DNA of 64,000 bases from Candidatus Dechloromonas phosphorivorans (GTDB lineage: Bacteria; Pseudomonadota; Gammaproteobacteria; Burkholderiales; Rhodocyclaceae). Within the stretch, counting starts at the first letter, position 1; every line of letters begins with the position of its first letter. Of this stretch, positions 27,893 through 38,617 are shown in pieces. Location: NCBI GenBank assembly GCA_016709495.1, contig JADJMS010000006.1, positions 62,001 to 126,000 of the forward strand. Direction: 5' to 3'. The translations under genes were made by a program, and so were the position numbers. The notes below the pieces were generated by a model. It ran no database searches and was not told the DNA's origin. It saw only the letters and a list, made by a program, of their open reading frames with translations.

Positions 27893-28687
27893 TTAATCTG
27901 TCGACAAGGCGCTTTGAATTGCCGACAGAACAGTTTCTCTTTTCAGTGGCTTCAGAATATAGCCTTTGACGCCACCACGCACCGCCTGATTAACGGTTTC
28001 ACTGTCGTTATGATTGGAAACGATAACGATCGGCAAATCAGGGTGAACGGCGCGCAAGCAAGCGAGGACTTTCAAACCATCAATATCTGAAAAATCGACC
28101 GCGTGGCAGACAAAATCAGGGGCGTTTTTTTCCACTGAAATAAGTCCTGCCAAACCATCACTCGCCTGATCTGCAACGATGTAACCGCCACTTTCAAGGA
28201 TTTGATTGAGTTGACTGCGATCTTCTGCGCTTTTATCGATAATGATGGCACGTCTTCCTGCAACAGGAGGTCCCGTCAGATTTCCGGCACATTTTTGGCG
28301 GCGAGCGACGATCGAAGCTGCTTGACTGAATACAGCTAAAACGTGATCTTCATTAAATGGCTTGGTGACATATCCCAGCGCCCCTAGTGCGAGGGATTGG
28401 CGAACGATCTCCTTGTCGGCGTCCGCACTAACCACAACAGCGACAGTATTTCGTGACGAATCATGCAATGCATGCAAGACCTCAAACCCTGACATAACCG
28501 GCATTTGCAGATCCAGAGAAACGACATCCGGATGCAATTGGTCGATCATTTTCAGCGCGCTTTTTCCATCAGAAGCTACGCCAACCACAGAGTAGCCGGC
28601 CTTCCTGAGAATTGAGCGCAAAACGGCGCTTACAGTAGAACAATCATCTGCAATAAGGATCGAAATTTTAGAAGAAGGAATATTCAC
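27893..28687 (-). CDS. Tandem receiver protein; second receiver lacks phosphoacceptor
   Basis: About 264 residues from GTG at 28687; the longer reading from 28756 has no receiver homology and neither start has a clear ribosome-binding site. Receiver 1 is complete: IADD, VVSLDLQMPVMSG, VVVSADA, YVTKPF. Receiver 2 aligns as IIDKS, PDFVCHAVDFSDIDG, VIVSNHND, YILKPL. The phosphoacceptor Asp is replaced by Ala and one of the acidic pair is Lys, so it is a pseudo-receiver. No output domain. Divergent from the hybrid kinase at 28903, a likely phosphodonor. Confidence 0.82.
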   Translation of the reverse strand: MNIPSSKISILIADDCSTVSAVLRSILRKAGYSVVGVASDGKSALKMIDQLHPDVVSLDLQMPVMSGFEVLHALHDSSRNTVAVVVSADADKEIVRQSLALGALGYVTKPFNEDHVLAVFSQAASIVARRQKCAGNLTGPPVAGRRAIIIDKSAEDRSQLNQILESGGYIVADQASDGLAGLISVEKNAPDFVCHAVDFSDIDGLKVLACLRAVHPDLPIVIVSNHNDSETVNQAVRGGVKGYILKPLKRETVLSAIQSALSTD

Positions 28688-28817
28688 GTCGGGAAAGCAT
28701 GTACATAACAGTTTGAATATACATGATGCATCCGGGATCGCGCCTGGTAAACACATTCAGAGCTGCCAACGACGGAACAAAGTTTCAAAAAATTGAATAA
28801 AGTTTAGAATCACCAAA

Positions 28818-28835
28818 CTATCACCTTGGTGATAG
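28818..28835. promoter_or_regulatory. Inverted repeat between divergent signalling genes
   Basis: CTATCACC-TT-GGTGATAG, two 8-bp arms with a 2-base loop, 68 bases before the hybrid kinase start and in the promoter region shared with the tandem receiver gene. Candidate operator; the binding factor is unknown. Confidence 0.45.
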
Positions 28836-28902
28836 TCAAAAAATGGACTAGCATCGAAAAAATCCTCAAGCACTTTCAGCCATTTTCAATCAAGAAAGGT
28901 CA

Positions 28903-31900
28903 ATGCCTGATCGCAGCGCCCCTGGCAATCGCATCATCGAGTTAAGTGATGACCAAATCATCGTTTCACGCTCGGATCTTGCTGGGCGCATTGTCTACGC
29001 CAATCCTGATTTCATCGAAATCAGTGGCTACAGCGAAGCCGAACTGATTGGGCAAGCGCACAATATCATTCGCCACCCGGATGTACCGGCCGCTGTCTTC
29101 GCTGATCTCTGGACCGACATTTCCAATGGCAGGCCTTGGGTTAGCATCATTAAAAACCGCAGCAAAAATGGTGATGACTACTGGGTAAATGCGCATATCT
29201 CACCACTTCGCGACAAAGGGGTCATCACCGGCTACTTCTCCATGCGGCGCAAAGCGAGTGCGGCGCAAATTGCCGAAGCAGAAGCCGCATTTACTGCACT
29301 TCGCAAGCAGGACTCTCAAAAAGCCGTCTTTCGGCATGGTGTCATCCAGCCGACTGGCACCCTGGCTCGATTTCGCAAGGCATACACCAATGCGCCAATT
29401 GCCCTAAAACTGATTCTCTCATCACTGCTGGTTGCTCTAGTTGTTCTGGGCACCCTATCCATCTTTCTCGCCAAAAATGTCGCAGAAGTTCTTGATCGTG
29501 ATGCCCGCGAGCGCCTCAAGCACGATGTCGGTCTGGTACAAACCGCATTTTCAGCACGCATAGAAGGGGCGCGTAGCGAAGCCACCGATCATGGGCGAAC
29601 CTTTTTTGAGCGCATGCACTGGGCGCTAGGGGAAAAAACACTGGTCAGTAAAACTGCCATAGAAAACCTGGCACAGAGGCGTAGTGAAAATCAGCAAAAC
29701 CCCATCGAACGCTTCCTGCCTGACACACGGACATTAGCTACTGTCTTTATCCGAACGCCGGACGGCTTTCAGCGTGTCATGTCAAACCTCAAGAATGAGA
29801 CTGGCGACTCAGTGATCGGCACCCGGCTGAAAGCCGATCACCCAGCCTTATCCTCATTGCTCGCGGGTGAGTCATCAACTGGCACCGTGCGCCTATTCGG
29901 GCGTGACTACATGACAAACTACCGCCCGATCATTGACAACCAGGGCGAAGTAATCGGCGCGACATTTGTCGGCATTGACCTGGCCAACAGTCTGTCTGAC
30001 CTCAAGGACAGAGTACGCAACCTGAATGTCGGCAAAACAGGTTACTCCTACATCATCGATGTAACGCCGGGCGATGGTTTCGGCAACGTCATCCTTCACC
30101 CTTACCGGGAAGGCACGCAACTTCCCGCCATCATCAGCGCTGATGGGAAAAACATTTTTGAAGAAATGATACTCAAGGAGCGCGGCGAGCTGGTTTATTC
30201 CTGGCGCAACGAAGAGGCGGGAAACCAGCCCACGTGACAAACTGGTTCGCTTTGAAACCCTGAGTGACCCGCACTGGGTAGTCGTGGGGGGTCTGCTCTG
30301 GAAGAATTCACCGCCCTATCCAGGCAACTGGCCTGGTCGTTGGTTGGTGGCGGGCTGGCGATGGCTGCAGCAATCTTTCTGATTGTTCTGTGGTTACTTG
30401 GCAAGCTGGTTCTCAAACCACTCAACACGCAAGTGCTGCCGGCATTCCAATCGATATCTTCAGGGAATTTCACGACACAATTTGAAATTCACGGAGAAGA
30501 CGAAATTGCGCAAGTCATGCAAGGACTTGAGAGTTTGCAGAATCGACTTGCCTTCGATAATGAACAAAGTCAGTCTTTGGCATTGGCTCGCGAAGCAGCA
30601 TTGCACGAGGCGGAGTCCTTGTCACAGGCACGCGCTCAGTTTCTGGCCAACATGAGCCATGAGATTCGCACACCGATGAATGCCGTCATCGGGCTCGCCT
30701 ACCTGCTGCTGAAAGGCGAACTCGGTAAACGTGAGCGCGAATATGTTAGCCGTATCGAAGGGGCAGGCAAGATGCTGCTCGGCATCATCAATGACATTCT
30801 CGATTTTTCAAAAATTGATGCGGGTGAATTGCATCTTGAAGAAACGGGATTTCACCTTGACGACATTCTTGAAAATCTCTCGATGATTGTGCATGACCGG
30901 GTACGGGAGAAAGAGCTGGTACTGGAGTACGTTGTCGCCCCAGATGTTCCTCAGGCCTTACGTGGCGACCCGCTACGCCTGTCGCAAATACTGATCAACC
31001 TGGTCGGTAACGCCATCAAATTCACAAGCGAAGGCACGGTGACTGTTTTTATCAATACTCGTAGCCACGATCAGGAATTTATTCATCTAGATTTCAGTAT
31101 TCAGGATACGGGCATCGGCATGTCGCCCGAGCAGTCGGCCAAGCTCTTTCAGGCATTTGCACAAGCCGACAATTCCGTTACCCGAAAGTATGGAGGCACA
31201 GGGCTGGGACTGGTGATCTGCAAACGACTCGTGGAACTGATGGGTGGCCGGATACAGGTCGATAGCGAGCCCGGCGCCGGCTCAATTTTCAGTTTCAGTA
31301 TCTTGCTGAAACAAGATCGCACTGAAATCAGCACGGTACCCATAGCGGCGCATCACATACTGGTAGTGGACGATAATGATCTGGCACGAACCGTATTGGC
31401 CCGCATCCTGCAGAAACGCGGGTGCAATGTCGAAGCCAGGGACTCTGGTGATGCGGCACTACAGGCCCTCAAAAACACTAGCCAGCCATTTGACTTTGTC
31501 TTGCTTGATCTGAACATGCCGGGCATGAACGGTCTGGAGCTGGCCCAACATATTCGCGAAAACTTTATTCGGACGCCGAAACTCGTTTTGGTGACAGGAG
31601 CCAATTTAAATACCGAGGACGATCAGGATGCCTTGGGAGGTTTTGATGCAATCCTCGAAAAACCAGTTACCTCGGCAAATATTGCCGAAACACTGTCCCG
31701 GCTAAGTGCCAAGGAGGATAAAGAAAAGAGGGACAGCTGCCTGAGCGCTGCAGCAGCTCAATCCATCGTCGGGATGCGGATTCTGGTTGCCGAAGATGTT
31801 CCAACCAATCAGCTAATCATGCGCGACCTGCTCGAGTCTCTCGGCGCTATTGTCAATATAGCCGACAACGGACGTCTTGCCCTGGAGCAACTTGCCGGCA

Positions 31901-32562
31901 AGGGGGATGCGCTTGACCTCATACTCATGGACATCCAGATGCCGGAAATGAGCGGCATTGAAGCTTGCCAGCGAATACGTGCCGGGCAAATACGGGCTGA
32001 CATTCCAATTATCGCGTTGACTGCCAACGCCATGAACGAAGAGCGTCAACGCTGCAAGGAAGCCGGCATGAACGACTTCCTGACCAAACCGATCGAACCT
32101 CAGGCGCTGATAGAGACCGTCGCACGTTGGCGCCCGAAGCATTTGGACAAACCCGCCAAGCCTGCGCCCGTGAAGGAAATCTCAACCTCAGCCACCTTTC
32201 CCGAACTACCCGGCATAGATGTTGAAGATGGCTTGCGCCGCATGATGAATCGCCCCGCATTCTTCGAAAAGGTACTTCGCGACTTCCATGCCCGATTCAT
32301 CGGTGAAACTGAGCGTATTCTCGCTGCGCTGGCGGCAAACGAAACCGAGGAAGCAACCCGGCGCGCTCACAGCCTCAAAGGACTCTGCGGCAACATTGGT
32401 GCAAGAAAACTGGCCGATCTGGCACGTGAGTTGGAGTTTGCAATCAAGGAAAGCAAACCTGAACTTGATAATGCGCTAGCGCTTGTCGATGCTGAACTTG
32501 CCGTGGTGCTGGACGGCATCAAACAGGGTTCAAGATTCATTAAGGTAAAACGACAAGATTGA
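28903..32562 (+). CDS. Hybrid sensor kinase PAS-Cache-HAMP-HisKA-HATPase-REC-REC-Hpt, frameshifts
   Basis: Frames 28903-30237 and 30340-32562 make one protein of about 1220 residues. Two compensating homopolymer errors explain the break: an extra C at 30229-30231 and a missing G in the G6 run 30286-30291. Order: Aer-like PAS (ANPDFIEISGYSEAELIGQAHNIIRHPDVP), helix, periplasmic Cache-like domain, helix, HAMP, HisKA (FLANMSHEIRTPMNAVIGL), HATPase (NLVGNAIKFTSEG, GGTGLGLVICKRL), receiver 1 (DFVLLDLNMPGMNG), receiver 2 (LILMDIQMPEMSG) and Hpt (RAHSLKGLCGNIGA). The Aer-like PAS suggests redox or oxygen input, the Cache-like part a small-molecule ligand. Ribosome-binding site AAAGG at 28894-28898. 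Confidence 0.87.
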
Positions 32563-33884
32563 CCTGATTCAACTGTCACACCTTGCAACTTGCGATACAA
32601 AGTCCGCTGACTGACTCCAAGCTGCCTGGCGAGACATTCAAGATTGCCATCCGATCCGGCTCTCGCCCAGGCCAGATAGGTTTTTTCCAGCGTGGCCAGA
32701 TCAACCACCGCATTCAACTGAAAAACCCCATCTGTTGGCGGCCGGTTGAACGGCAACTCATCGTCCATTTCCGTCAAATGTGGTACATCGATCATCTCGC
32801 CATCTGCCAGCAGGGTGGCGCGTTCAATCAGGTTGCGCAGTTCGCGGATGTTGCCGGCGTAGCGGCGGGTAGTCAGCCAGGCCAGCGCTTCCGAGGTCAA
32901 ACGCCGGCCCGGGCGGCGATCAACGCGCTCAAGCAGTGATGCCGCCAGCAACGGAATATCTTCGGCCCGCTCATGCAAGGCCGGTGTATGCAACGGAAAG
33001 GTGTTGATCCGGTAATAAAGGTCGCGGCGGAAGGTTTCAGCCTGCACCATGGCGCGCAAATCGCGGTGCGTTGCGGCGACCAGACGAAAATCCGCCGGCA
33101 ACCAGTCCAGCCCGCCAACCCGGCGATAGGTGCCGGTTTCCAGCAGACGCAGCAACTTGACTTGCAGCACCAGCGGCAGTTCGCCGATTTCATCGAGAAA
33201 CAGCGTGCCGCCGCTGGCCGCTTCAACCAAGCCTAGTTTGCGAAATTTCGCACCGGTAAAAGCACCTTTTTCATAACCGAACAGTTCGCTCTCGAACAAA
33301 CTTTCGGTCATTCCTGCACAGTCGACCGCAACAAATGGCTCACCATTGCGCGGGCTGGCCTCGTGGATGGCACGCGCCACCAGCTCCTTGCCGGTACCGG
33401 TTTCACCCAGCAACAGCACGGCAGCGGCTGAGTCCGCAACGCGCAAGACTTTTTGCAACATGCCGACGAAAGCCGGAGAACGCCCGACCAGACCCTGCGC
33501 AGCGGGCCGGCTGCTGGCCTGGCGGACAACGCGCATGGTTTCGACAAAGTAAATTACCTGCCCGGCTTCATCAAAAATCGGCGTCGTTTCGACGGCGACA
33601 TGCTCCTCGCCGCGCGGCGTGTGGTGCAGGTGCAGCACGCGCTGCGGCTCACCGGCTTCCAGGCTCTGCTTGAGCGGGCAGGATTCGCCAGCCTGATCGC
33701 AGGGCACATCGAAATGATGCGACACCTCGTAGCACGTGCGCCCACGGATCGGCTGGCCACCGCCAAAGTCGCGCACATAGGCCGTATTGGCAGCAACGAT
33801 GCGGTAATCGGCATCCATGACGATACGCGGCTCAGGCATGCCGTCGAGAAATGAAACCAGTTCGCCAAGCAGGGGAGCGACCAT
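32367..33884 (-). CDS. fisR: FisR-like sigma54-dependent activator sensing sulfane sulfur
   Basis: 505 residues as read. N-terminal PAS-like domain with Cys at 51, 62 and 69 (GRTCYEVSHHFDVPCDQAGE then SCPL). Their 11 and 7 spacing equals that remembered for the polysulfide-sensing Cys of Cupriavidus FisR. The AAA+ domain has GETGTGKE, ELFGYEKGAFTGAK (sigma54-contact loop) and GGTLFLDEIGELP. The Fis-type helix-turn-helix ends at SQRTLYRKLQ (about 32590). The last 65 or so codons run antisense into the hybrid kinase's Hpt coding and have no homology, so the true end is probably near 32575 and a small frameshift is suspected. Divergent from the persulfide dioxygenase gene, its likely target. Confidence 0.8.
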   Translation of the reverse strand: MVAPLLGELVSFLDGMPEPRIVMDADYRIVAANTAYVRDFGGGQPIRGRTCYEVSHHFDVPCDQAGESCPLKQSLEAGEPQRVLHLHHTPRGEEHVAVETTPIFDEAGQVIYFVETMRVVRQASSRPAAQGLVGRSPAFVGMLQKVLRVADSAAAVLLLGETGTGKELVARAIHEASPRNGEPFVAVDCAGMTESLFESELFGYEKGAFTGAKFRKLGLVEAASGGTLFLDEIGELPLVLQVKLLRLLETGTYRRVGGLDWLPADFRLVAATHRDLRAMVQAETFRRDLYYRINTFPLHTPALHERAEDIPLLAASLLERVDRRPGRRLTSEALAWLTTRRYAGNIRELRNLIERATLLADGEMIDVPHLTEMDDELPFNRPPTDGVFQLNAVVDLATLEKTYLAWARAGSDGNLECLARQLGVSQRTLYRKLQGVTVESGQSCRFTLMNLEPCLMPSSTTASSASTSASALSSSGLLSLIANSNSRARSASFLAPMLPQSPLRL

Positions 33885-34011
33885 GTCAGATTTGACACCA
33901 TTGACAATTCAATTTGCCAATTATGGCACCAATCCTGACAACACCGCCAGACAACCCGCCACAAAAGACACAACCCATTGATTTAATGCAGTTTTAAATA
34001 CCGATACATGC
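33885..34011. promoter_or_regulatory. AT-rich upstream region with ATTG/CAAT half-sites, candidate FisR binding region
   Basis: Between the activator start and the sigma54-like promoter. Several ATTG/CAAT half-sites lie at about 33899-33935 (CATTGACAATTCAATTTGCC and ATTATGGCACC), forming an imperfect dyad. This is where an enhancer-binding protein would be expected, about 80-110 bases upstream of the -24 element. Confidence 0.3.
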
Positions 34012-34027
34012 TGGCACGCAACTTGAT
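34012..34027 (+). promoter_or_regulatory. Sigma54-like -24/-12 promoter
   Basis: TGGCAC-GCAAC-TTGAT matches the sigma54 consensus TGGCAC-N5-TTGCA except at the -12 C. It is followed by a 180-base leader before the dioxygenase start at 34207. Confidence 0.55.
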
Positions 34028-34206
34028 AGTAGATAAGCGGAAACCGATCCATCTACGCAGGGGCGCCTCCCCCTCCTTTGTTCTCTGCGCAGGCTTGTAA
34101 CGCCGTCTTCCGACTGATTTTTCATTCGCCCCGCAGGCAGTTTTTCAGTCGAAAGCAGCGCACGAGCAAGTGGCTCCCGGTTTCCGCTTCCATTCAAAGA
34201 AAAGCC

Positions 34207-34918
34207 ATGCACATCCGCCAGTTTCTTGACCGCCCGACTGCTGCACTCTCCTACCTGCTGGCCTGCCCCGACAGTCGGCGGGCAGTGATGATCGACCCGG
34301 TGCAGGACAATCTGGCGCTCTACCTTGGCGTGCTGGATGAAATGAAATGGGAACTCGATTGCGTTCTTGAAACCCATTTGCACGTTGATCACATTTCCGC
34401 CGCCGGCAAACTCCGGCTCGCTACCGGCGCGCACATCGCCAGCCCTGACAAACAAGTGACAAACGCTGACCGCCTGCTGCACGAAGGTGACCTGATCATC
34501 GTCGGCAAGCTCCAGATCAACGTGATCGCCACCCCCGGCCACACGCCAAACTGCGTGACCTACCACTGCGACGACCGCTTATTCACCGGCGACTGCCTGC
34601 TGATTGGCGATTGCGGCAACCTTTGTGGCGCTGGCGCCGATGCCGGCCGCCTTTACGACAGTATTACCCGCAAACTGCTGCGCTTCCCTGATGAAACCCT
34701 GCTCTACCCCTGGCCATGACCAGCAAGGTCGGCAGGTCAGTTGCATTGGCGACGAGCGCCGTAACAACCCGCTGTTTTGCGGTGTCAGCCGCGATGAATT
34801 TATTGCCCGCCTGGCCAGTCGACCGCATACTCTCTCACCAAACAGCGTCGAGATCGCCGCCACCAACCGCCACAGCGGCCTAAGCTTCCCTGAATCCACA
34901 TCACCGAGCCTGCCATGA
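34207..34918 (+). CDS. Persulfide dioxygenase-like MBL-fold protein, frameshift in C4
   Basis: About 237 residues. Removing one C from the C4 run at 34707-34710 turns YPWP-stop into YPGHDQQGRQVSCIGDERRNNPLF and the frame continues to 34918. Metallo-beta-lactamase fold with the iron-binding ETHLHVDHISAAG, PGHTPNCVTYHCDDRLFTGDCLLI and YPGHD motifs of ETHE1-type persulfide dioxygenases. It oxidises glutathione persulfide to sulfite. The ATG at 34207 follows AAAGAAAAG. It overlaps ccoG by 4 bases (ATGA). Sigma54-like promoter upstream and FisR-like activator divergent: a sulfide/persulfide detoxification unit. Confidence 0.85.
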
Positions 34919-36332
34919 GCACAAATACAAATACCTCCGGAAATCCCCCCCCGGAACCGGCACCAGTCCGCCTCATCGAGAAACATAAAGTCATCTACGC
35001 CAAGCGCGTACGCGGCTTATTTGACAACTGGCGCGTCGGCATGGTTTTTCTGACTCAGGCCATCTTTTATGGTGGCCTGTGGCTCGAATGGAACGACCGA
35101 CAGGCGCTGCTCTTCCATCTCGTTGAGCGCAAGTTCTATATTTTCGGCCTGGTTTTCTGGCCACAGGATGTGATCTACCTGGCCATCCTGCTCATTGTTT
35201 CGGCCTATGGCTTATTCCTCGTCACAGCAATTGCCGGGCGACTATTCTGCGGTTATGCCTGCCCGCAAACGGTCTATACCCAATGCTTCATGTGGATAGA
35301 AAACTGGGTTGAAGGCGACCGCAACGCGCGCCTGAAACTCGACAAAGGGCCGAACACCGCGCGCAAGATCCGCATCAAGGCAACCAAACATTTACTCTGG
35401 ATCGCTCTTTCATTGTGGACCGGCTTTACGCTGGCCGGCTACTTCAGCCCGGTCAAGGAACTGGCCCATAATCTGGTCACCTGGAACCTGGGCGGCTGGG
35501 AAACTTTCTGGATTTTCTTCTACTCCGGTTTCACCTATCTGATGGCCGGTTTCATGCGTGAGCAGGTGTGCAAACACATGTGCCCGTATGCCCGCTTCCA
35601 AAGCGTAATGTTCGATCCGGATACGCTGATTATCAGTTACGACGAAGCACGCGGCGGAAACCCGTGGCATCCGCAAAAGGCGTTGATCCGAAAGCCGCCG
35701 GTCTTGGCGACTGCGTCGATTGCGGTCAGTGCGTTGTGGTTTGCCCGACCGGCATCGACATTCGCAAGGGTCTGCAATACGAGTGCATTGGCTGTGCCGC
35801 CTGTATCGATGTCTGCGACCAGGTCATGGACAAGGTCGGCCTGCCGCGTGGCCTGGTCCGCTACTCGACTGAAAATGCAATGGCTCAGAAGCTCGACAAG
35901 CAGGACATCCTGAGCCACATCATCCGGCCACGCATTCTGCTCTACACGGCCATCCTCATCCTGATCACCGGCCTCGCCGCCTGGTTCTTGGCGCACCGCA
36001 TTCCGCTCAAGGTGGACATCATCCGCGACCGCTCGACTCTGGCCCGCGAAGCCGACGACGGTCAAATCGAGAATGTGTACTCGCTACAGATCATGAACAC
36101 CGAGGAAAAGCCGCATCGTTATGTTGTTACGGTCGACGGCCTGGAAGGCGCAAAAATTGATGGCGCTACCGAGGTAGAGGTACCAGCTGCCACGCTGCAG
36201 TCCTTCATGACGGTTGTCCGCGTACCGCCAGATGCGGGCAAGAAAGGCGCCAACCAGATCCATTTCGAGATCAAGGCGCAAGAGAACCCGGACATCCGCG
36301 TTCGTGAAAAGGCTTCGTTTATGCTGCCCTAG
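34915..36332 (+). CDS. ccoG: CcoG/RdxA/FixG polyferredoxin, cytochrome cbb3 oxidase assembly; frameshift
   Basis: Frames 34915-35690 and about 35665-36332 form one protein of about 470 residues. Four or five membrane helices flank two iron-sulfur segments: GYACPQTVYTQCF and, after the break, LGDCVDCGQCVVVCPTGIDIRKG with ECIGCAACIDVCDQVMDKV (2 x 4Fe-4S). The C-terminal periplasmic Ig-like FixG domain follows. Frame is lost between 35655 and 35690; removing one base in GGCGGAAACC and one in CGCAAAAGG restores GIRKGVDPKAAGLGDC. Role: delivers and reduces copper for cbb3 oxidase. Downstream of persulfide dioxygenase with overlapping start; a terminator follows. Confidence 0.9.
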
Positions 36333-36354
36333 TTTTTAGGGGCAGACTCCTTTG

Positions 36355-36385
36355 GGCGGGGGCTAGTCTCCCGCCTCTTTTTTTG
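36355..36385 (+). terminator. Rho-independent terminator after ccoG
   Basis: GGCGGG (36355-36360) pairs with CCCGCC (36370-36375), followed by TCTTTTTTT. Confidence 0.75.
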
Positions 36386-36459
36386 ACTGAAGCAAGGCAA
36401 GCTTTACTTAAGTTATAAAAGGGGGAGAATCAAAACTGACACTGGTACGAAAAACCACC

Positions 36460-37757
36460 ATGATATCGATACGGCTCGCAGCATTCAGCCGGACGGTTTC
36501 ACCTCCGCCCAAGTCACCTGGCTGGCTGATTGCCCTCCTCGCCCTACTCTGCTCTCTGGCGATGCCCAACATTGCGCAGGCGAGAGATGTGCTGGTCGGC
36601 ATTTACGACAACAAACCCAAAATCTTCCTCGACACCAACGAGCAAGCAGCCGGCATTTTTGTCGACATCTTGCGCAACATTGCTGAAAAAGAGTCCTGGA
36701 AACTTAAATACGTTCCTTGCAATTGGCGTGACTGCCTGACCCAACTGCAGGCTGGCCAGATCGACTTGATGCCGGACATGGCCTATTCCGAAGAGCGCGA
36801 GAAAATTTTCGCCTTTCATGCCACCCCTGCCTTGTTCAGCTGGTCGCAAGCTTACCGCCACCCGGACGTTTCGGTTGTCTCGATCATCGATTTGAAAGAC
36901 AAATAATCGCAGTACTCGCCGGCTCGGTTCAGGAAATCGGCATCAAGGAAATCCTCGGCAATTTCGGCATCAAGGCTGACATCATGCCAACCCGCTCGCT
37001 GGATGAAGCCTTTGTAATGGTTGAACGCCATAAGGCCGACATCGCGCTGGCCAATCACCATTTTGGTGATTTCCACGCGCAGAACTACAAGCTGAAGGAC
37101 ACACCCATCGTCTTTCAGCCCGCCAAACTGTTCTTTGCCAGCGGCAAAGACCGCAACAAGGATTTACTGGAAACCATCGACAAGCATTTGCGCGCCTGGC
37201 AGGGTGAATCGAATTCACTTTATTTCGAGATCATTCGCCAATGGGGACCAGCCAAATCAACGGAACGGATACCCGGCGAACTGTGGTGGCTACTGGCCGG
37301 GCTTGGCGCTATCGGGCTGATCGCTTCCCTGTCCACCTTCCTTGCTCGCCAACATGCCAGCCGGCAAACTGAAGCCCTGCGTGAAAGTGAAGCCCGTCTA
37401 CGGGGTATTTTCGATAGCGTTTCCGAAGCGATATTGATACATGAACTGCACACGGGTCGCATTCTTCAGGTTAACAAGCGCATGTGCAAAATGTTCGGCT
37501 GCACTGAAGCCGAAGCCTTAAGCCATAGCATCGACCAGTTTGCCAGCGGCAATGCGCCGTACAGCGCCGACGATGCCGAGCGATGGTTGAAGAAGGTAAT
37601 CACCGACGGCCCGCAACTGTTCAATTGGCAGGTAAAGCGGCTTGATAACGGCAACCTGTTCCCCGTTGAAGTCAGCCTGCGCAGCACCCGGCTCGGCAGA
37701 GAAAACTGCATACTCGCGGTCGTGCGCAAAACCTCAATACACGACCAACTCGCCTGA
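36460..37757 (+). CDS. SBP_bac_3 periplasmic sensor fused to PAS, no output domain; frameshift
   Basis: Frames 36460-36906 and 36984-37757 join into about 432 residues if one A is added to the A3 run at 36901-36903 (DLKDKIIAVLAGSVQEIGI). Signal/anchor helix (GWLIALLALLCSLAMPNIAQA), an SBP_bac_3 ligand-binding domain (DVLVGIYDNKPKIFLD ... QLQAGQIDLMPDMAYSEERE), a membrane helix (LWWLLAGLGAIGLIASLSTFL) and one PAS domain (about 315-425). The protein stops at IHDQLA where a GGDEF or HisKA would normally follow, and the next gene is on the other strand. Either a genuine output-less sensor or a truncation. Confidence 0.75.
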
Positions 37758-37765
37758 ACAGTGAA

Positions 37766-38617
37766 TCAGATGGGTAGCGCCTGTGCCAAAAAGCCGCACA
37801 AGGCAGGCAAGTGGCTTTCCATGTCGGCGTATTCATCATGGCTACCCGGTATTAGCAGCAACGTCACGCGTTCGTGACTGCGCTGTGCGTAAATTGCCTG
37901 AGCTTCGCTTGCCGGCACCGTTTCATCCTCCAAGCCATGCACCAGCAGGACCGGGCAACGCACCTGACGAATCGTATTGAGTGGGGCAATGTCATCAAAG
38001 CGAAAACCAATCACTTTCTGTACATAAGCCAGAATGTAGGCACCGAATGGCCAATAGGGGATGCGTTTGAAACGCAGCCAGCGCCGCATCATGGCGGCAG
38101 GATGCGCGAATGCTGCCAGGCTGACCACCAGTGCAATCGCCGGGTTTCGCGATGCCGCCAGCAAAGCGGCACCGGCGCCAACGGAATGTCCGACCAAACC
38201 AACCGGGACGCCTTTTGTTTCGCTCTGCAGACTTAACCAGGCAACACCATGTTCAATATCTTCAGCAAAGCGTGGCAGCGAGGCGAAGCTGTCGTCGTCA
38301 CTTTGCCCGTGGCAACGCGCATCAAGAAACAACAACGCATAACCAGCCGTGTGCAAGGGTGCCGCCAGGGGCAGCATCATCTGGGCATTGCCGCCCCAAC
38401 CATGCATCACCAGCAGCACCGGCGCGCCGGGCTGAGCGGGGATAAACCAGCCAAACAACTGCTTGCCATTGGCCGAGGGAATACGCACTTCGCGCCAGGG
38501 TAAATTGGCAGGAACGGTGGTTTCGACCTCACGTGTTGCGGTCAACCCGCGTTTTATGCCGAAATTTATCGCCCACAACATGGCGGGCAAGAGCAGGACA
38601 GCCGCTAGATAACTCAC
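37766..38617 (-). CDS. Membrane-anchored alpha/beta-hydrolase
   Basis: 283 residues with an N-terminal hydrophobic anchor (LAAVLLLPAMLWAINFGI). Hydrolase core: VMHGWGGNAQMM (oxyanion), LDARCHGQSD, nucleophile elbow VGHSVGAGAALL, acid in LVHGLEDETVP and His in IPGSHDEY. Belongs to the serine aminopeptidase S33-like/acyl-esterase group. It overlaps the TDT transporter gene by 4 bases, so the two form an operon. Confidence 0.83.
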   Translation of the reverse strand: MSYLAAVLLLPAMLWAINFGIKRGLTATREVETTVPANLPWREVRIPSANGKQLFGWFIPAQPGAPVLLVMHGWGGNAQMMLPLAAPLHTAGYALLFLDARCHGQSDDDSFASLPRFAEDIEHGVAWLSLQSETKGVPVGLVGHSVGAGAALLAASRNPAIALVVSLAAFAHPAAMMRRWLRFKRIPYWPFGAYILAYVQKVIGFRFDDIAPLNTIRQVRCPVLLVHGLEDETVPASEAQAIYAQRSHERVTLLLIPGSHDEYADMESHLPALCGFLAQALPI

